6,188 bases of DNA, from positions 1 to 6,188 of the forward strand of contig CAKQNH010000311.1 of the NCBI GenBank assembly GCA_934255105.1, in the 5' to 3' direction. Numbering within the stretch: the first letter of the stretch is position 1; each line of letters opens with the position of its first letter. The translations under genes were made by a program, and so were the position numbers. Origin of the DNA: an uncultured Pirellulaceae bacterium. GTDB lineage: Bacteria > Planctomycetota > Planctomycetia > Pirellulales > Pirellulaceae. A model generated the notes under the pieces. It was not told where the DNA came from and ran no database searches. It worked only from the letters and a program-made list of their open reading frames with translations. Positions 5,666-6,188 of this stretch are shown piece by piece.

Positions 5666-6188
5666 TTATATATTGTGCGCGTTGCCGTCTTCATCGTAGA
5701 CCACGCGGTAGAGCTCTCGACGGCGGTCGTTCCAGTTCTGCACTGAGCCCGCTTCGCGGTGGCGTCTTAATTGTTCAAAGTCGAGGTCATGGATGATCAA
5801 TGTCTCCACATTGGGATTGCATTCGGCCGCGATCCCGTCGCGGGCAAATTCAACATCGGCGGGTGTGAAGATACCCGATTCGGCATAGTGAATATCCGAA
5901 TTCTCGACGAAGGGCAGATTGCCCGTGCAACCCGCGATGGCGACATACATGTGGTTTTCCACGCAGCGGGCCTGTGCACAGTAGCGGACGCGTAGATATC
6001 CATGCCGCGTATCGGTATTGAAGGGGACGAACACGAGCTGGGCACCTTTGTTGGCGGCGATGCGCGTCAGTTCGGGGAATTCGATGTCGTAGCAGATTTG
6101 GATGGCAATGGGTCCACAGTCGGTATCAAACACCTCGACTCGATTGCCCGGGCTGACTCCCCACCATTTGCGTTCGCTAGGGGTGATG
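5666..6188 (-). CDS. Carbon-nitrogen hydrolase (nitrilase superfamily), C-terminal part, cut by the window edge
   Basis: The frame ends with TAA at 5666-5668 and stays open to the right edge, showing 173 residues. A GTG at 6133 is internal: coding continues upstream of it as [19 protein letters not shown], a typical nitrilase segment (TPSE follows the catalytic-lysine strand, which would lie just outside the window). The catalytic cysteine is in [11 protein letters not shown] (codon 6092-6094). Downstream come [49 protein letters not shown] and a C-terminal [18 protein letters not shown]. The product hydrolyses a non-peptide C-N bond (amide or nitrile class), probably in the cytoplasm. The tail resembles the family in which the nitrilase domain follows an N-terminal GNAT acetyltransferase domain; this inference cannot be tested here. 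It lies 252 bases upstream of the AGE start, so a shared operon is uncertain. Confidence 0.88.
   Translation of the reverse strand, partial: ITPSERKWWGVSPGNRVEVFDTDCGPIAIQICYDIEFPELTRIAANKGAQLVFVPFNTDTRHGYLRVRYCAQARCVENHMYVAIAGCTGNLPFVENSDIHYAESGIFTPADVEFARDGIAAECNPNVETLIIHDLDFEQLRRHREAGSVQNWNDRRRELYRVVYDEDGNAHNI

Noticed and set aside
6131..6133. GTG at 6133 as the start of the C-N hydrolase
   Set aside because: The same frame continues upstream with a conserved nitrilase segment ([10 protein letters not shown]), so this GTG is an internal valine codon.

Overview
The window looks like chromosomal DNA of a planctomycete, probably a Rhodopirellula/Pirellula-type marine relative. The basis is family content, not a marker gene: a DUF1501 protein with a twin-arginine start, a signal-peptide-bearing xylose-isomerase-like TIM barrel protein, mixed gene orientation, moderate GC and roomy intergenic regions.

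Layout. On the plus strand, 23-1456 encodes a DUF1501 protein; its usual partner genes would lie to the left, outside the window. On the minus strand, read from right to left, come the C-terminal part of a carbon-nitrogen hydrolase (5666 to the right edge), an N-acylglucosamine 2-epimerase (AGE) family protein (4238-5413), an MFS transporter (2908-4182) and an exported sugar-phosphate isomerase/epimerase-like protein (1822-2814). The DUF1501 gene and the isomerase gene converge on the only gene-free stretch longer than 300 bases, 1457-1821.

The AGE, MFS and isomerase genes are spaced 55 and 93 bases apart and probably form one transcription unit for sugar uptake and isomerisation. The AGE protein keeps the expected catalytic histidines. 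The AGE plus MFS pair recalls the NanE and NanT pair of the Bacteroides nanLET sialic acid operon, but no lyase gene is visible, so the substrate is uncertain.

The most striking non-coding feature is in the convergent gap: a 204-base non-coding element (1591-1794) with 23-base terminal inverted repeats (22 of 23 matching), flanked by an exact 8-base direct repeat TAAATATC. It has the anatomy of a MITE that left a target duplication. Its core is a nested palindrome built from four copies of GTACTCGTAC, two in each orientation. Removing the element and one repeat copy leaves a small dyad, so it may have landed in a hairpin. Other structured intergenic DNA includes an interleaved inverted-repeat block at 2841-2898 and a tight dyad upstream of the AGE gene.
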